From CAYUYV01 sp964522525 (GTDB taxonomy: Bacteria; Pseudomonadota; Alphaproteobacteria; JAJFIK01), in assembly GCA_964522525.1 (NCBI GenBank), contig CAZFWG010000001.1, positions 51,398 to 115,397 of the forward strand: a stretch of 64,000 nt of DNA, read 5' to 3'. The notes under the pieces are model-generated. The model did no database searches. It was not told the DNA's origin and worked only from the letters and a program-made list of their open reading frames with translations. Each line of letters begins with the position of its first letter. Within the stretch, counting starts at the first letter, position 1. The translations under genes were made by a program, and so were the position numbers. This document shows positions 45,018 to 54,497 of the stretch, in pieces.

Positions 45018-46033
45018 CCGACAGTGCCTCCCCCGACGCGCCGCGCGTAAGTCCAATTCCCGAAGGTTCCAAGGAAGGGCCGCTTGCCCCGTTCCGTGGG
45101 CAACAGGTGCCGGCGCCCGATTGGTTCGCCCGGGCCATTGCTCAAGGGGGAACGCCGGGCACCGTCGAGGTCGAAGGCGCACGGGTCAGCTATCGCACCT
45201 GGGGACAACCCCATCGCCCCGGTCTCCTGCTCACCCATGGCAACGGCGCCCATGAACATTGGTGGGACTTCATCGCGCCCTATCTCGCGCGGGACTATCA
45301 CGTCGTGGCCATGACCTTGAGCGGCATGGGGGACAGCGACTGGCGCGAGAGCTATTCCATGGAAGTCTTCGCGCGGGAACAAATGGCCGTATGCGAAGCG
45401 ACGGGCCTGTTCGATCATGAGGTGCCGCCCATTGTGGTCGGGCACAGCTTCGGCGGCTTCGTCACCATCTTGACGGGCGCCCTCTATGGTGAACGGCTTT
45501 CCGGCACGGTGCTCGTAGACAGTCCGGTCAATCCCCCGGACCGGCATTCCGGCGGGCCGCCGCGGGGGCCGCGACCCAATCGGGTCTATCCGGATCTGGC
45601 GAGCGGGCTCGCCCGCTTCCGCCTTGCGCCGCCCCAGGAATGCGAAAATCTCTACATCGTCGATCACATCGCGCGCCGGTCCTTGAAACCGGTCGAAGGC
45701 GGATGGACGTGGAAATTCGACCCCAATATCTGGCAGCGCTTTTCCATCGGCAACACGTCGAACCGCCTGCGGGAGACACGCTGCCGGATCGGCATTTTCC
45801 GGGGTGAGTATTCGGTGATCTTTCCGCCCGATGTGGGGGACTACATGTTCGGCCTGCTCGGCCACGCGGTGCCGGTGATCGAGATTCCGGAAGCGCGCCA
45901 CCACATCATGCTCGATCAGCCCCTGGCCTTTGTTTCGGCGCTCCGGGCCCTGCTCACCGATTGGGACCATTCCCAGGCCAACCGTGTGCCGCCCCAACTG
46001 GTGAGCGATCCCATGGCCGCGCTGGATGAATAA
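45014..46033 (+). CDS. Alpha/beta hydrolase
   Basis: A 339-residue hydrolase. It has the oxyanion HGNGAHEHWWDF, the nucleophile elbow VGHSFGGFV, and a late His in ARHHIMLDQP. The start is TTG, overlapping the DinB stop by four bases (TTGA) with GAGG upstream, implying translational coupling. The substrate is unknown; with a thioesterase partner a small-ester or lactone step is plausible. It converges on the propeller gene with a 3-bp gap. Confidence 0.88.
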   Translation: MTDSASPDAPRVSPIPEGSKEGPLAPFRGQQVPAPDWFARAIAQGGTPGTVEVEGARVSYRTWGQPHRPGLLLTHGNGAHEHWWDFIAPYLARDYHVVAMTLSGMGDSDWRESYSMEVFAREQMAVCEATGLFDHEVPPIVVGHSFGGFVTILTGALYGERLSGTVLVDSPVNPPDRHSGGPPRGPRPNRVYPDLASGLARFRLAPPQECENLYIVDHIARRSLKPVEGGWTWKFDPNIWQRFSIGNTSNRLRETRCRIGIFRGEYSVIFPPDVGDYMFGLLGHAVPVIEIPEARHHIMLDQPLAFVSALRALLTDWDHSQANRVPPQLVSDPMAALDE

Positions 46034-46036
46034 CCC

Positions 46037-47269
46037 TTACGGACGATACCGGGCGAGGGCCGTTTCCGGCACGCGGGCCACGGCAATATGCTTGGGCGCC
46101 CGGCCGACCGGGATCCGGGCGATCTCCCTTCCGTCGGCATAGGAGATGACGGAAACATCATCACTGCGATTGTTGGCGAGAACGCAAAGATCCCCTTGCG
46201 GACTGTTGACGGACCAGCTCGGCGCGTCGCCCACGGGGATGATTGCGCGGGGCTCAAGCGTGTCGGTCGCCACAAGCGCGGCATAGTCCGAGGCCCGTCC
46301 CGCAAGGCACAGGGTGCTTTCATCGGGCGACAGGGCAAGTCCGTGATGGGGTGCCTCGAAATCCCAATCCGCTTCCGTCACGCCGTCCTTCACCGGCAAT
46401 GTCGTGCGGGCGGTCTCGCGTTCCGCCTCCAGATCATAGGCGATGACGTCGTGGACATTGGAAAGCTGGGCGAAAAGGCGGGTTTCATTCCGGGTGACCG
46501 CAAAGGGACGGATGCCGGCAGAAAAGCGTATGCGTTTGAGGATTTCCAGGCTCTGCGCGTCCGCCACGGTCAACTGATACGCATAGCCCTGGCGGTCGGT
46601 GGCTTCTCCCACATTGTCCCGCTGCGTCACCTCGATCCTGGCATCACCCAGACTGGCATTGTAGACCCGCGCGCCATCTTCCGAGACATGGACGTCATGG
46701 GGAAAGGTGCCGGTCACGAAGGATCCGATCCTGCGGGCGCTCGCGGTGTCGATCACCTCGACCCGATTGGCGGTCAGGGCCGAGACGAAAAGCTTTTTGC
46801 CGTCGGGTGAGATCGCCATATGATCGGCACGGAAACCACCGATCGCGAGGCGCCACATCAGGGCGCCGCTGGCGACATCAAAGGCCGCCACATCGCCCAG
46901 ATGTCCCCGGGAGACGTACAGAACCCGGCCGTCCGGCGAAACATCCGCATCTTGAGCATAGTTGAGGCCCGAGCGCTCCACGATCGGCTGTCCGATCATC
47001 TGGAGGGGATCGCGGAAAAAGCCGACCCGCTTGCCGTCGGGCGTGACATCAATGGTGCCGATGACGGCACGGCCATTCAGGTCGATCAGGCTGACACTAC
47101 CCTCGACCGCGTTTGAGACAAAGGCGATATCGCGGGTCGGGCCTTGCGGTGTGGGCGCCGTTGTCATGGGGCCTGAGCCGACTTGGCTCTCCTGGTAAAA
47201 GCTCACGCCCGCAAACCCGGCGATAACCAGGAAAAGAATAAGAACGGGCAGGGCCAGGCGACGTCCCAT
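46037..47269 (-). CDS. Beta-propeller (YncE/YVTN-type) protein, membrane-anchored
   Basis: A 410-residue protein with one N-terminal anchor or signal (MGRRLALPVLILFLVIAGFAG). At least six YVTN-like blades follow (DADVSPDGRVLYVS; HMAISPDGKKLFVSALTANRVEVIDTASARR). The start at 47269 has GGAGG five bases upstream. Such propellers act as periplasmic scaffolds or lactonase-like enzymes; no activity is assigned. It faces away from the oxidase subunit gene. Confidence 0.85.
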   Translation of the reverse strand: MGRRLALPVLILFLVIAGFAGVSFYQESQVGSGPMTTAPTPQGPTRDIAFVSNAVEGSVSLIDLNGRAVIGTIDVTPDGKRVGFFRDPLQMIGQPIVERSGLNYAQDADVSPDGRVLYVSRGHLGDVAAFDVASGALMWRLAIGGFRADHMAISPDGKKLFVSALTANRVEVIDTASARRIGSFVTGTFPHDVHVSEDGARVYNASLGDARIEVTQRDNVGEATDRQGYAYQLTVADAQSLEILKRIRFSAGIRPFAVTRNETRLFAQLSNVHDVIAYDLEAERETARTTLPVKDGVTEADWDFEAPHHGLALSPDESTLCLAGRASDYAALVATDTLEPRAIIPVGDAPSWSVNSPQGDLCVLANNRSDDVSVISYADGREIARIPVGRAPKHIAVARVPETALARYRP

Positions 47270-47464
47270 GGGGGCCTCCGTTGATTGGGCTCGGTGAAGT
47301 GTCCGTGATCGCGGCGGGGCCCACAAGATGGGTTTGTGGCTGCGGCTCCCTTGCGATTGCGGCCCGGGGCGCCTTTGTTATGATCCGGCCCGAATTTGGT
47401 TCGCGGATCAGTGGGGCAAACCATGGAACAGGATCAGGGGCCGCCGGCCCGACGGGAGAGCAAA

Positions 47465-47647
47465 ATGAATATGACGGAACACCAAAAGACCTGGGACGGT
47501 TTCATGGCCGTGGCCAAAGTCTCCACGCTGGTGGTCGGCGCGCTTATCGCCCTTCTCACGGCCTGGCTGGGCGCGGGCGTGCCCTTTTTCTCGGCCCTGG
47601 TCGGCGTGGTGTTGATCTCGGCCGTGATCGCCTATCTCTTCCGCTGA
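47465..47647 (+). CDS. aa3-type cytochrome c oxidase subunit IV
   Basis: A 60-residue protein of the alphaproteobacterial COX4_pro_2 type. The motif TEHQKTWDGFMAVAKVSTL is followed by two closely spaced hydrophobic helices. It is a small structural subunit of the aa3 oxidase. The ATG at 47465 has GGGAG seven bases upstream; upstream codons of the frame lack conservation. In many alphaproteobacteria this gene precedes pntAA, as here. Confidence 0.87.
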   Translation: MNMTEHQKTWDGFMAVAKVSTLVVGALIALLTAWLGAGVPFFSALVGVVLISAVIAYLFR

Positions 47648-47758
47648 AGGTGCGCCTGTGATGGCGGTCGGAGACCGCTGATTTGGCTTTGGCCCCGCAA
47701 GGCGGCACACTCTGAAATTCGTCACTGGGACGCCGCTTGCGAAAAGGGCTGATCATCC

Positions 47759-48901
47759 ATGAAAATTGCCATTCCCACCGAAACCCGCCCCTATGAGACC
47801 CGGGTGGCGGCCTCGCCGGAAACCGTCGGCAAATATGTTGCCTTGGGCGCCGAGGTCGTGGTGCAGCAGGGCGCGGGCGCCAATGCCCGCTTTCTCGACG
47901 GCGCCTTTGAGGAGGCCGGGGCGCGCATCGCGCCTGACTACGGGGCGACGGTGGGGGCGGCGGACATGGTGCTGAAGGTGGCGCCGCCGACGGAAGAGGA
48001 AGTGGGCGGGCTGCGGGCCGGCAGCATGCTTGTCAGCCTCCTCAATCCCTTCAATGAAAAGGACATGATGGCGGGCCTGGCGCGGCAGTCCGTGACGGGT
48101 TTCGCCATGGAATTCATGCCTCGGATCACCCGGGCCCAAAGCATGGATGTGCTGTCCTCCCAATCCAATCTCGCGGGCTACATCGCCGTGATCGAGGCGG
48201 CGTCCCTGTTCAATCGCGCCTTTCCCCAGATGATGACCGCCGCCGGGACCATTGCGCCGGCCAAGGTATTTGTCATGGGGGCCGGGGTCGCCGGGCTTCA
48301 GGCCATCGCGACCGCCAAGCGTCTTGGCGCGCAGGTCAGCGCGACGGATGTGCGTCCGGCCGCCCGGGAGCAGGTCGAGAGCCTTGCCGCCAAATTCGTG
48401 ATGGTCGAAAGCGAGGAGACTCGCGAGGCCGAGACGGCCGGGGGTTATGCCCGCGAGATGAGCGAGGATTACCGTCAACGCCAGGCCGAACTGATCGCCC
48501 AGACCATCGCCAAACAGGACATCGTGATCACGACGGCCCTCATTCCCGGCCGGCCGGCTCCCGTGCTTGTCACCGACGAGATGGTGGCGAGCATGGCGCC
48601 GGGCTCCGTGATCGTGGATCTGGCTGTGGAGCAGGGGGGCAACTGCACCCTGTCCCAATTGGCGCAGGTGATCGACGTCCATGGCGTGACGATTGCCGGC
48701 TTCGCCAATATGCCGGGCATGGTGGCCGCCGATGCCTCATCTCTCTATGCCCGCAATCTCCACAATTTTCTGGCGCTCATGATCGACAAGGAGGCCGGTG
48801 CCTTCGCCGTCGACTGGGAGGACGAGATCATCCAGGCCACCGTGGTGACGCGGGACGGGGCGATCGTGCATCCTTCCCTGACCGAGGCCCAGGCGCGCTG
48901 A
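47759..48901 (+). CDS. pntAA: NAD(P)(+) transhydrogenase alpha-1 subunit
   Basis: A 380-residue soluble NAD(H)-binding subunit (domain I) of the proton-pumping transhydrogenase that links NADH and NADPH pools. Both halves are intact: IAIPTETRPYETRVAASPE at the N-terminus and the Rossmann turn VMGAGVAGLQAIATAKRLGA. The mobile-loop region and the TALIPGRPAPVLVT motif are present. The partners pntAB and pntB would be expected next, but an ABC transporter follows instead, so the operon appears broken here. Confidence 0.95.
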   Translation: MKIAIPTETRPYETRVAASPETVGKYVALGAEVVVQQGAGANARFLDGAFEEAGARIAPDYGATVGAADMVLKVAPPTEEEVGGLRAGSMLVSLLNPFNEKDMMAGLARQSVTGFAMEFMPRITRAQSMDVLSSQSNLAGYIAVIEAASLFNRAFPQMMTAAGTIAPAKVFVMGAGVAGLQAIATAKRLGAQVSATDVRPAAREQVESLAAKFVMVESEETREAETAGGYAREMSEDYRQRQAELIAQTIAKQDIVITTALIPGRPAPVLVTDEMVASMAPGSVIVDLAVEQGGNCTLSQLAQVIDVHGVTIAGFANMPGMVAADASSLYARNLHNFLALMIDKEAGAFAVDWEDEIIQATVVTRDGAIVHPSLTEAQAR

Positions 48902-49025
48902 CAGCCGCGCAGGGTCCGTTCGCCGGCAAATGCATGGTTGTCACAGGGACCTGAGGTCGGCCAGAATGGCCGAACACGCACGGGACTTGGGGGGCACGGG
49001 CGCGGCCCCATCACCAGTAAAATGA

Positions 49026-49985
49026 GTGGGATTTGTGGGGGCACCAATTCTTGACGTGTCCGAGGTCACCAAGACCTACGGCACCTTCACCGCTGTTGAC
49101 GATCTGAGCTTCACCGTCGACGCCGGGTCCATTTTCGGATTTCTGGGTCCCAATGGCGCGGGCAAGACCACGACCATGCGCATGGTCCTGGACATCATCC
49201 GCCCCACGACGGGCACGATTCGCGTGCTGGGTGCCGAGTCGGCGCTCACGGTCCGCGATCAGATCGGCTATCTGCCCGAGGAGCGTGGCCTCTACAAGAA
49301 GATGACCGCGCGCAACACGATTTCCTATTTCGGTCAGCTCAAGGGCCTGGACCGGCGCACCGCCCGCCACCGTTCGCTGGAGCTGCTGGAGCGTTTCGGC
49401 CTCAAGGATTTTGCCAATGCAAAGATCGAGGCCCTGTCGAAAGGCATGGCCCAGAAGGTTCAGGTCCTGAGCGCCATCGCCCATGACCCCAAGCTCGTGA
49501 TCCTCGATGAGCCCTTTTCCGGGCTCGATCCCGTCAATCAGCAGGTGCTGGAGGCTTTCATTCGTGATCTGGCGGATGAGGGCCGCACCGTGATTTTCTC
49601 CACCCATGTCATGCAGCATGCGGAGCGCCTTTGCGATCGGCTGCTGTTGATCGCCGAGGGTCAGAGACGGTTCCTCGGCACGTTGAGCGAGGCGAGGGCG
49701 TCGATCCCGCGCCGGGTACGGATCGAAACCCATGATCCGGTGGATCAGCTCGGCACCCTCGATTTCGTCGAGGGCGTGGCGCCGGTGGACCCTTCTTCCG
49801 CCGAACCCGATGCACCGCACCGCTACGAAGTCGCGCTGCGTCAGGGCGCCGATCCGCAACAGGTCCTCAAGGCCTGTTTCGACAGCGGCATCGTGTTGCG
49901 CCAATTCGACCAGGGGGATCCTTCCCTGCACGAAATTTTCGTCGCCATGGTGGGTCAGGAAGCCCGGGAGGTACATTTCAGATGA
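49026..49985 (+). CDS. ABC transporter ATP-binding protein (NatA-like)
   Basis: A 319-residue ATPase. Walker A GPNGAGKTT, signature LSKGMAQKVQ, Walker B LVILDEPFSGLDP and the H-loop STHVMQHAE are intact. A ~90-residue C-terminal extension is present, as in NatA/CcmA-type exporters. The GTG at 49026 and another GTG at 49035 are both possible starts. The stop overlaps the permease start by ATGA. The pair likely exports a small molecule or ion; the cargo is unknown. Confidence 0.92.
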   Translation: MGFVGAPILDVSEVTKTYGTFTAVDDLSFTVDAGSIFGFLGPNGAGKTTTMRMVLDIIRPTTGTIRVLGAESALTVRDQIGYLPEERGLYKKMTARNTISYFGQLKGLDRRTARHRSLELLERFGLKDFANAKIEALSKGMAQKVQVLSAIAHDPKLVILDEPFSGLDPVNQQVLEAFIRDLADEGRTVIFSTHVMQHAERLCDRLLLIAEGQRRFLGTLSEARASIPRRVRIETHDPVDQLGTLDFVEGVAPVDPSSAEPDAPHRYEVALRQGADPQQVLKACFDSGIVLRQFDQGDPSLHEIFVAMVGQEAREVHFR

Positions 49986-51538
49986 CGGCACTCCGGCTCA
50001 TCGCCTGGCGCGAATACAAGCAATACATCACCACGCGCGGCTTTTGGCTCAGCATGCTGATGTTTCCTGTTCTCTTGGGCCTGGGCGCGACCGTGCCGGC
50101 CCTTCTCGAGAACTCAAAACCGGTGCGCCATTTCGTGCTGGTCGATCAGTCCGGCCGCTTCGACGCCGTGATCGACGATGAGCTTGAGCGACAATACCAG
50201 CGCAGCGTCCTGTTTGCCTTGAACACTTATGTGCAATGGGCGGTGCAAGCCGAGGCGCGCAATGCCGGCGCCGTTCCGGATCTTTATCTGAACAGGACGA
50301 TCTCGGACGAAGACGTGAGCGACTTCATGGCCCGGGGCGGGCTTGCCAACGCCTTGTCGGAAATCACGCCGCATCTGCGCGATGACGTGCCCGCTTTCGA
50401 GCCACCGGTCCGGCAATTCATCCGGGTGCGTCTGCCCGAAAGCATCAATCCGGGCGCCGATCTGGAGGTCATCGCGGACGGGCTAGAGCCCTATCTGACC
50501 GGCCGGCGGTTGATCGACACGCAGAGCGGTCCCAAGCCCCTCTTTGCGGCGGTCCTGGTTCCGGGGGATGTGGGTCTGGCGGGCAGGAGCGGGACCCTCG
50601 CGGCCGACGACGTCACGGCCATCCAATATTGGAGCACCAATCTTGCCGATAGTGATCTGCGCACGCAGCTGTCGTCCATCATGGATCGCAAATTGCGGGA
50701 GCTTGAATATGCCGAACAGGGCATCGACGCGTCCGTCATTTCCCAAATCCAGAGACGGGGCGCGGCCATTCAGGACTTCGATCCCCGCAAGACGGAGGGC
50801 GACAGCGCCGTCAGCCTGAAGGACCAGGTGGAACAAATCATTCCCTTCGGTCTTGCCTATGTCTTGTGGGTCGCGGTGTTCGGCGTCGGCAACATGCTCC
50901 TGACCAATGTGGTCGAGGAGAAATCGAACAAGATCATCGAGGTTCTGTTGTCCTCGGTCACGGCCCATGAGCTGATGATCGCCAAGCTGTTGGGCATTCT
51001 CGCCTTGGGCATGACGATGATCGGCTTCTGGCTGGCCTCGTCGAGCGCGGTTTTGTTCCTTGTGCCGACCGGGGAGGGGGAAAGTCTCGGCTCGTCCCTA
51101 ATCGAGCTGTTCCTGTCGACGCCGCTTCTGCCTGCCTTCCTGTTCTATTTTCTGTTCGGATACGTGATATTCGCCGCGATCTTTCTGGCCGTGGGATCCT
51201 TGTGCAATTCCTTGAGCGATGCGCAGGCCTATATGGGACCCCTCATGCTCATTTTGTTCGTGCCCGCTGTTTTTCTGGGCTTCATTCCCCGCGATCCCAA
51301 TGGCCTGGTCGCCACGATCATGTCCTGGGTACCGCTCTACACCCCCTTCATCATGATGATGCGGGTCTCCGCCGATCCGCCGCTTTTCGATGTGATCGGC
51401 ACGGCGTTTCTGCTGGTGGCCACGGCGGCGTTCATCTTCTGGCTGATGGGACGTCTGTTCCGCCGCTCGATCCTGCGGGCCGGTCAGCCACCGAGGATCG
51501 CAGAGATCTTCAAGCTGCTTCACGCCCGGGAGCGCTAA
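49982..51538 (+). CDS. ABC-2 type permease (NatB-like)
   Basis: A 518-residue membrane protein. One N-terminal helix (~22-40) is followed by a large extracytoplasmic domain (~45-285). Five to six C-terminal helices (~290-495) form the ABC2_membrane_3 core, including VEEKSNKIIEVLLSSVTAHE, the typical coupling motif. It works with the overlapping ATPase gene as an exporter. Length and topology are normal for the NatB group. Confidence 0.9.
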   Translation: MTALRLIAWREYKQYITTRGFWLSMLMFPVLLGLGATVPALLENSKPVRHFVLVDQSGRFDAVIDDELERQYQRSVLFALNTYVQWAVQAEARNAGAVPDLYLNRTISDEDVSDFMARGGLANALSEITPHLRDDVPAFEPPVRQFIRVRLPESINPGADLEVIADGLEPYLTGRRLIDTQSGPKPLFAAVLVPGDVGLAGRSGTLAADDVTAIQYWSTNLADSDLRTQLSSIMDRKLRELEYAEQGIDASVISQIQRRGAAIQDFDPRKTEGDSAVSLKDQVEQIIPFGLAYVLWVAVFGVGNMLLTNVVEEKSNKIIEVLLSSVTAHELMIAKLLGILALGMTMIGFWLASSSAVLFLVPTGEGESLGSSLIELFLSTPLLPAFLFYFLFGYVIFAAIFLAVGSLCNSLSDAQAYMGPLMLILFVPAVFLGFIPRDPNGLVATIMSWVPLYTPFIMMMRVSADPPLFDVIGTAFLLVATAAFIFWLMGRLFRRSILRAGQPPRIAEIFKLLHARER

Positions 51539-51935
51539 TTGCTGCGACGCATGGAAGTGCGTGGGGAATGCATTGCTGTCATCAATCCGGACGAGCAGCA
51601 GATCTTGATACTGACACCGAAACAAGGTCAGTAAAGTGCGCAACAAGAATCTGGAGCGGGAGTTAGAGGCATCAATAGTGATCCCACTTCGGAAAAGAGC
51701 AAATATAAGTCTTCCTGCTCGGAAGTCCAAAGCAATATTATTCAAGCCGACTTTTTTGTCCTCTTGAAAATTTTCAGTCGGATTCCCATATACTGTAACA
51801 CGGTTTTGTAATCGAATTTCTGAACCTCGCTCAATAATTCTTCCCCTCCGTTGGGCGAGATCAGTGTTGCGCTTGGTATCTGAAACCCTCAGACCTGTTC
51901 GCGCAATTTCATATTGTGCCGTGTAAGGATAAATT
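51539..51935. other. 397-bp intergenic region of lower GC
   Basis: No convincing gene is seen; the longest local frame with an ATG gives only ~27 residues and no ribosome site. The base composition drops visibly compared with both flanks before the secreted repeat-protein gene, and the spacer probably holds its promoter. Confidence 0.5.
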
Positions 51936-52631
51936 ATGACCTTTGCATCCCGAATGCTGATCAATTTAGTTCAGCTCGGCTTTTTCTTATTGATCGGTGT
52001 TACGTCTGTCGGTCCTGCATACACTCAGGAACCAGAACGCGATATCCCCCCAAATGCTCAGGTAAAATCCTATGGAACTGGGTGGGAATGTCAGCAGGGC
52101 TACAGGCAACGAAACAATGACTGCGTGGCGATCGTGCTGCCGGCTAATGCATATTTGACTCGCAATTCCTATGGACGAGGGTGGGAATGCAATCGCGGAT
52201 ATCGCGAGGTGAACAAGGCCTGCGAGTACATCGAAATACCAGTCAACGGCTATCTCGAAGCCTCAGGAAATCGGTGGGCGTGCGAGCGCGGTTACCGCCG
52301 AGAACGGGCCGTCTGTGCCGAGATTAGGGTGCCGGAGAACGGCTATTTGTCGACAGCCACCTATCAATCCGGTTGGGAGTGCAAGCATGGGTACAAAGCA
52401 TTCCGCGATTCATGCGTCCAGGTTGTGGTGCCTGAAAATGCGCATCTGGCTGAGCGGTCTAATAATATAGGGTGGAAATGTGATCGCGGGTATCGCGCCG
52501 AAAACAATGGCTGCGTTGCCGTGAAGGTTCCGGAAAATGCCCATATTGACTACTCGGGAAACGGATGGGACTGCAACCGACCCTATGTTCAACAAAGCAA
52601 GAAATGTGTCTTGCCCGACGACTACCGTTGA
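51936..52631 (+). CDS. Secreted protein with tandem GWEC-x-RGY repeats
   Basis: A 231-residue protein with a signal peptide (residues ~1-30) followed by about six degenerate repeats of 28-32 residues. The pattern is VPxNAYL-x-SxGxGWECxRGYR-x5-CVxV, with two cysteines per repeat that likely form one disulfide each. The same repeat unit occurs in exported proteins of other alphaproteobacteria, with unknown function. GC content is lower than in neighbours, hinting at acquisition or relaxed selection. A hairpin follows the stop. Confidence 0.75.
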   Translation: MTFASRMLINLVQLGFFLLIGVTSVGPAYTQEPERDIPPNAQVKSYGTGWECQQGYRQRNNDCVAIVLPANAYLTRNSYGRGWECNRGYREVNKACEYIEIPVNGYLEASGNRWACERGYRRERAVCAEIRVPENGYLSTATYQSGWECKHGYKAFRDSCVQVVVPENAHLAERSNNIGWKCDRGYRAENNGCVAVKVPENAHIDYSGNGWDCNRPYVQQSKKCVLPDDYR

Positions 52632-52641
52632 AAGCTGCAGG

Positions 52642-52674
52642 CTGTCCGGCACGCTATCGCGGCTTGCCGGACAG
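52642..52674 (+). terminator. Hairpin after the repeat-protein gene
   Basis: CTGTCCGGCA (52642-52651) pairs perfectly with TGCCGGACAG (52665-52674). It lies 10 bases after the stop; no T-run follows, so it may be a factor-assisted terminator or an mRNA-protecting stem. Confidence 0.5.
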
Positions 52675-52726
52675 AATACGGATGACGCGGTCTTTGTGTG
52701 CGGCGGAGGCCATCCAAGACAAACCA

Positions 52727-52762
52727 GAGGGCGCCCGGCGGACAATGGTCCGGAGCGCCCTC
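52727..52762 (-). terminator. Probable rpsU terminator
   Basis: On the minus strand, GAGGGCGC pairs with GCGCCCTC with further inner pairing (ccgga/tccgg-like). It is followed by a T-rich but interrupted tract (tggtttgtctt). It lies about 40 bases after the rpsU stop. Confidence 0.55.
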
Positions 52763-52803
52763 GATTTATGCGTGCTGGCAGGAAATCCCCGAAGGGAGAA
52801 AGA

Positions 52804-53013
52804 TCAGCGAATGAGGCCTTCGCGTTGCGCCCGCTTGCGGGCCAGCTTGCGCGCCCGGCGGATCGCCTCGGCCTTTTCGCGCGCCCGCTTTTCGGACGGC
52901 TTTTCATAGTAGTTGCGGAGTTTCATTTCGCGGAAGATGCCTTCCCGCTGCATTTTCTTTTTCAGGGCACGGAGCGCCTGATCCACATTGTTGTCGCGAA
53001 CGATAATCTGCAC
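52804..53013 (-). CDS. rpsU: 30S ribosomal protein S21
   Basis: A 69-residue basic protein. It opens MQIIVRDNNVDQALRALKKK, followed by FREMKLRNYYEKPSEKR and an Arg/Lys-rich tail. It aids translation initiation on 30S subunits. The start is a GTG at 53013 with GGAGG eight bases upstream, chosen because the family's N-terminus begins there; the frame is open further up but unconserved. Confidence 0.97.
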   Translation of the reverse strand: MQIIVRDNNVDQALRALKKKMQREGIFREMKLRNYYEKPSEKRAREKAEAIRRARKLARKRAQREGLIR

Positions 53014-53295
53014 GTTGCCTCCAGCACTTAACTGGATCGATCTTTCGCGAAGACCGATCCCCTGGCCTCTTTGGCCCTCTTCGATCACATCATAGAGACA
53101 CGCCATTATTGTCCGTGGCTGGACCCAAGGCGTTCGCATGTCATGATCGAGAATTCATAACAAAAGGACGCGGAGGCCACCACCCCCACGGTCTGAAGGA
53201 TGTAATGTCGCACAAATCCCTCGATTTGTCCAGGGCTCAAGGCTTGACCCCGGCGATGAGGCGAGCCAGTGATCATGGGGAAAGGATATGCCGCC

Positions 53296-53835
53296 ATGGC
53301 CATTCTCAAAATCGCAAAAATGGGTCATCCCGTGCTGCGCCGCCGGGCGGAACCGGTCTCGGACGCGCGGGATCCGGAAATCGCCCGCCTGGTCGCCGAC
53401 ATGATCGAGACCATGGCGGATGCGCGGGGCGCGGGCCTTGCCGCCCCCCAGATCTACCAGTCCAAGCGCATCGTGATCTTTCATGCCCCGAGCGACCGGG
53501 GTGAGGGCCAGAGTGCGGAAACCGCGCCCCTGACCGTGCTCATCAACCCGGAAATCGAGGTTCTGGATGGGACACGCGTCGAGGATTGGGAAGGCTGCCT
53601 GTCGATTCCGGGCCTGCGCGGCCGGGTGCCCCGGGCGTCCCATATCCGATACAAGGGGTTTGGGCCCGATGGCGCGGCGATCGAGCGGGAGGCCACGGGC
53701 TTTCATGCCCGCGTGGTCCAGCACGAGGTCGACCATTTGGACGGCGTGCTTTACCCGGAACGCATGGCGGATCTGGGATCCCTGACCTTCGATAGCGAAT
53801 TGGTCCATGTTCTTCAGGCCGAGAAACCGTCATGA
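53296..53835 (+). CDS. def: Peptide deformylase
   Basis: A 179-residue metalloenzyme that removes the formyl group from nascent N-terminal methionine. All three motifs are present: GLAAPQI, EGCLSIPG (metal Cys) and QHEVDHLDG (metal His pair and catalytic Glu). The start at 53296 is preferred, with GAAAGGA upstream; an earlier ATG at 53275 is possible. Its stop overlaps the COQ9-family start by ATGA. Confidence 0.96.
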   Translation: MAILKIAKMGHPVLRRRAEPVSDARDPEIARLVADMIETMADARGAGLAAPQIYQSKRIVIFHAPSDRGEGQSAETAPLTVLINPEIEVLDGTRVEDWEGCLSIPGLRGRVPRASHIRYKGFGPDGAAIEREATGFHARVVQHEVDHLDGVLYPERMADLGSLTFDSELVHVLQAEKPS

Positions 53836-54497
53836 CCCCCATGGCTGCCAAAGACAATCTCGCGCCGGTGCGCGACAAGATCCTCGATGCCGCCTTGCCC
53901 ATCGTGCCCTTTGACGGCTGGAGCCTGCCGGTGTTGCGCCGGGCGGCGCGGGAAGCGGAGATCGACCTGCCGACTCAGCTTCGGGCCCTGCCTCGGGGTG
54001 TGGCGGATCTTCTCGATCTCTTCGCCCAGCGCTGCGATGACGCCATGGCCAAACAGTTGAGCCGCCGCAATCTCAAAGGTCTGAAGATTCGGCTGCGCGT
54101 CACCGAGGCCGTGAAGGCGCGGATCGAGACCATGACCCCCCACAAGGCCGCAGCCCATCGCGGCCTGCAAACCTTGAGCAGCGCCTTCTATGCGCCTTTG
54201 GGGGTCCGGCTCCTGGCGCGAACCTCGGACCGGATCTGGCGCGCCACGGGTGATACCTCGACGGACGTCAACTACTACACCAAGCGGGCCATTCTTTCCG
54301 GTGTCTATGCCAGCACGGTGCTCGTCTATTTTGACGATCAGACACCGGACCATGTCGAGACCTGGGAGTTTCTCGACCGGCGCATCGAGAACGTGATGGG
54401 CTTCGAGAAGGTCAAAGCCCAGGTGTCCCAGGGGCTGGCAAAAATGCCCTCTCCCCTGGCCGCGCTCGCGGGCCTGCGCTATCTGGGGCGGCGCTAG
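53832..54497 (+). CDS. COQ9-family protein (ubiquinone biosynthesis)
   Basis: A 221-residue protein of the COQ9 family. Known COQ9 proteins bind lipids through a TetR-like fold and support ubiquinone hydroxylation; in bacteria the role is presumed similar. The N-terminal RDKILDAALPIVPFDGWSL and the later TSTDVNYYTKRAIL and TWEFLDRRIENVM are hallmarks. It overlaps def by ATGA, so the two are coupled. Its stop codon TAG is contributed by the left end of the inverted-repeat element that follows. Confidence 0.93.
   Translation: MTPMAAKDNLAPVRDKILDAALPIVPFDGWSLPVLRRAAREAEIDLPTQLRALPRGVADLLDLFAQRCDDAMAKQLSRRNLKGLKIRLRVTEAVKARIETMTPHKAAAHRGLQTLSSAFYAPLGVRLLARTSDRIWRATGDTSTDVNYYTKRAILSGVYASTVLVYFDDQTPDHVETWEFLDRRIENVMGFEKVKAQVSQGLAKMPSPLAALAGLRYLGRR

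Noticed and set aside
51098..51964. Minus-strand frame spanning the ABC permease 3' end and the low-GC spacer
   Set aside because: Half of it is antisense to the permease, no motif is seen, and the start lies inside the repeat-protein gene.
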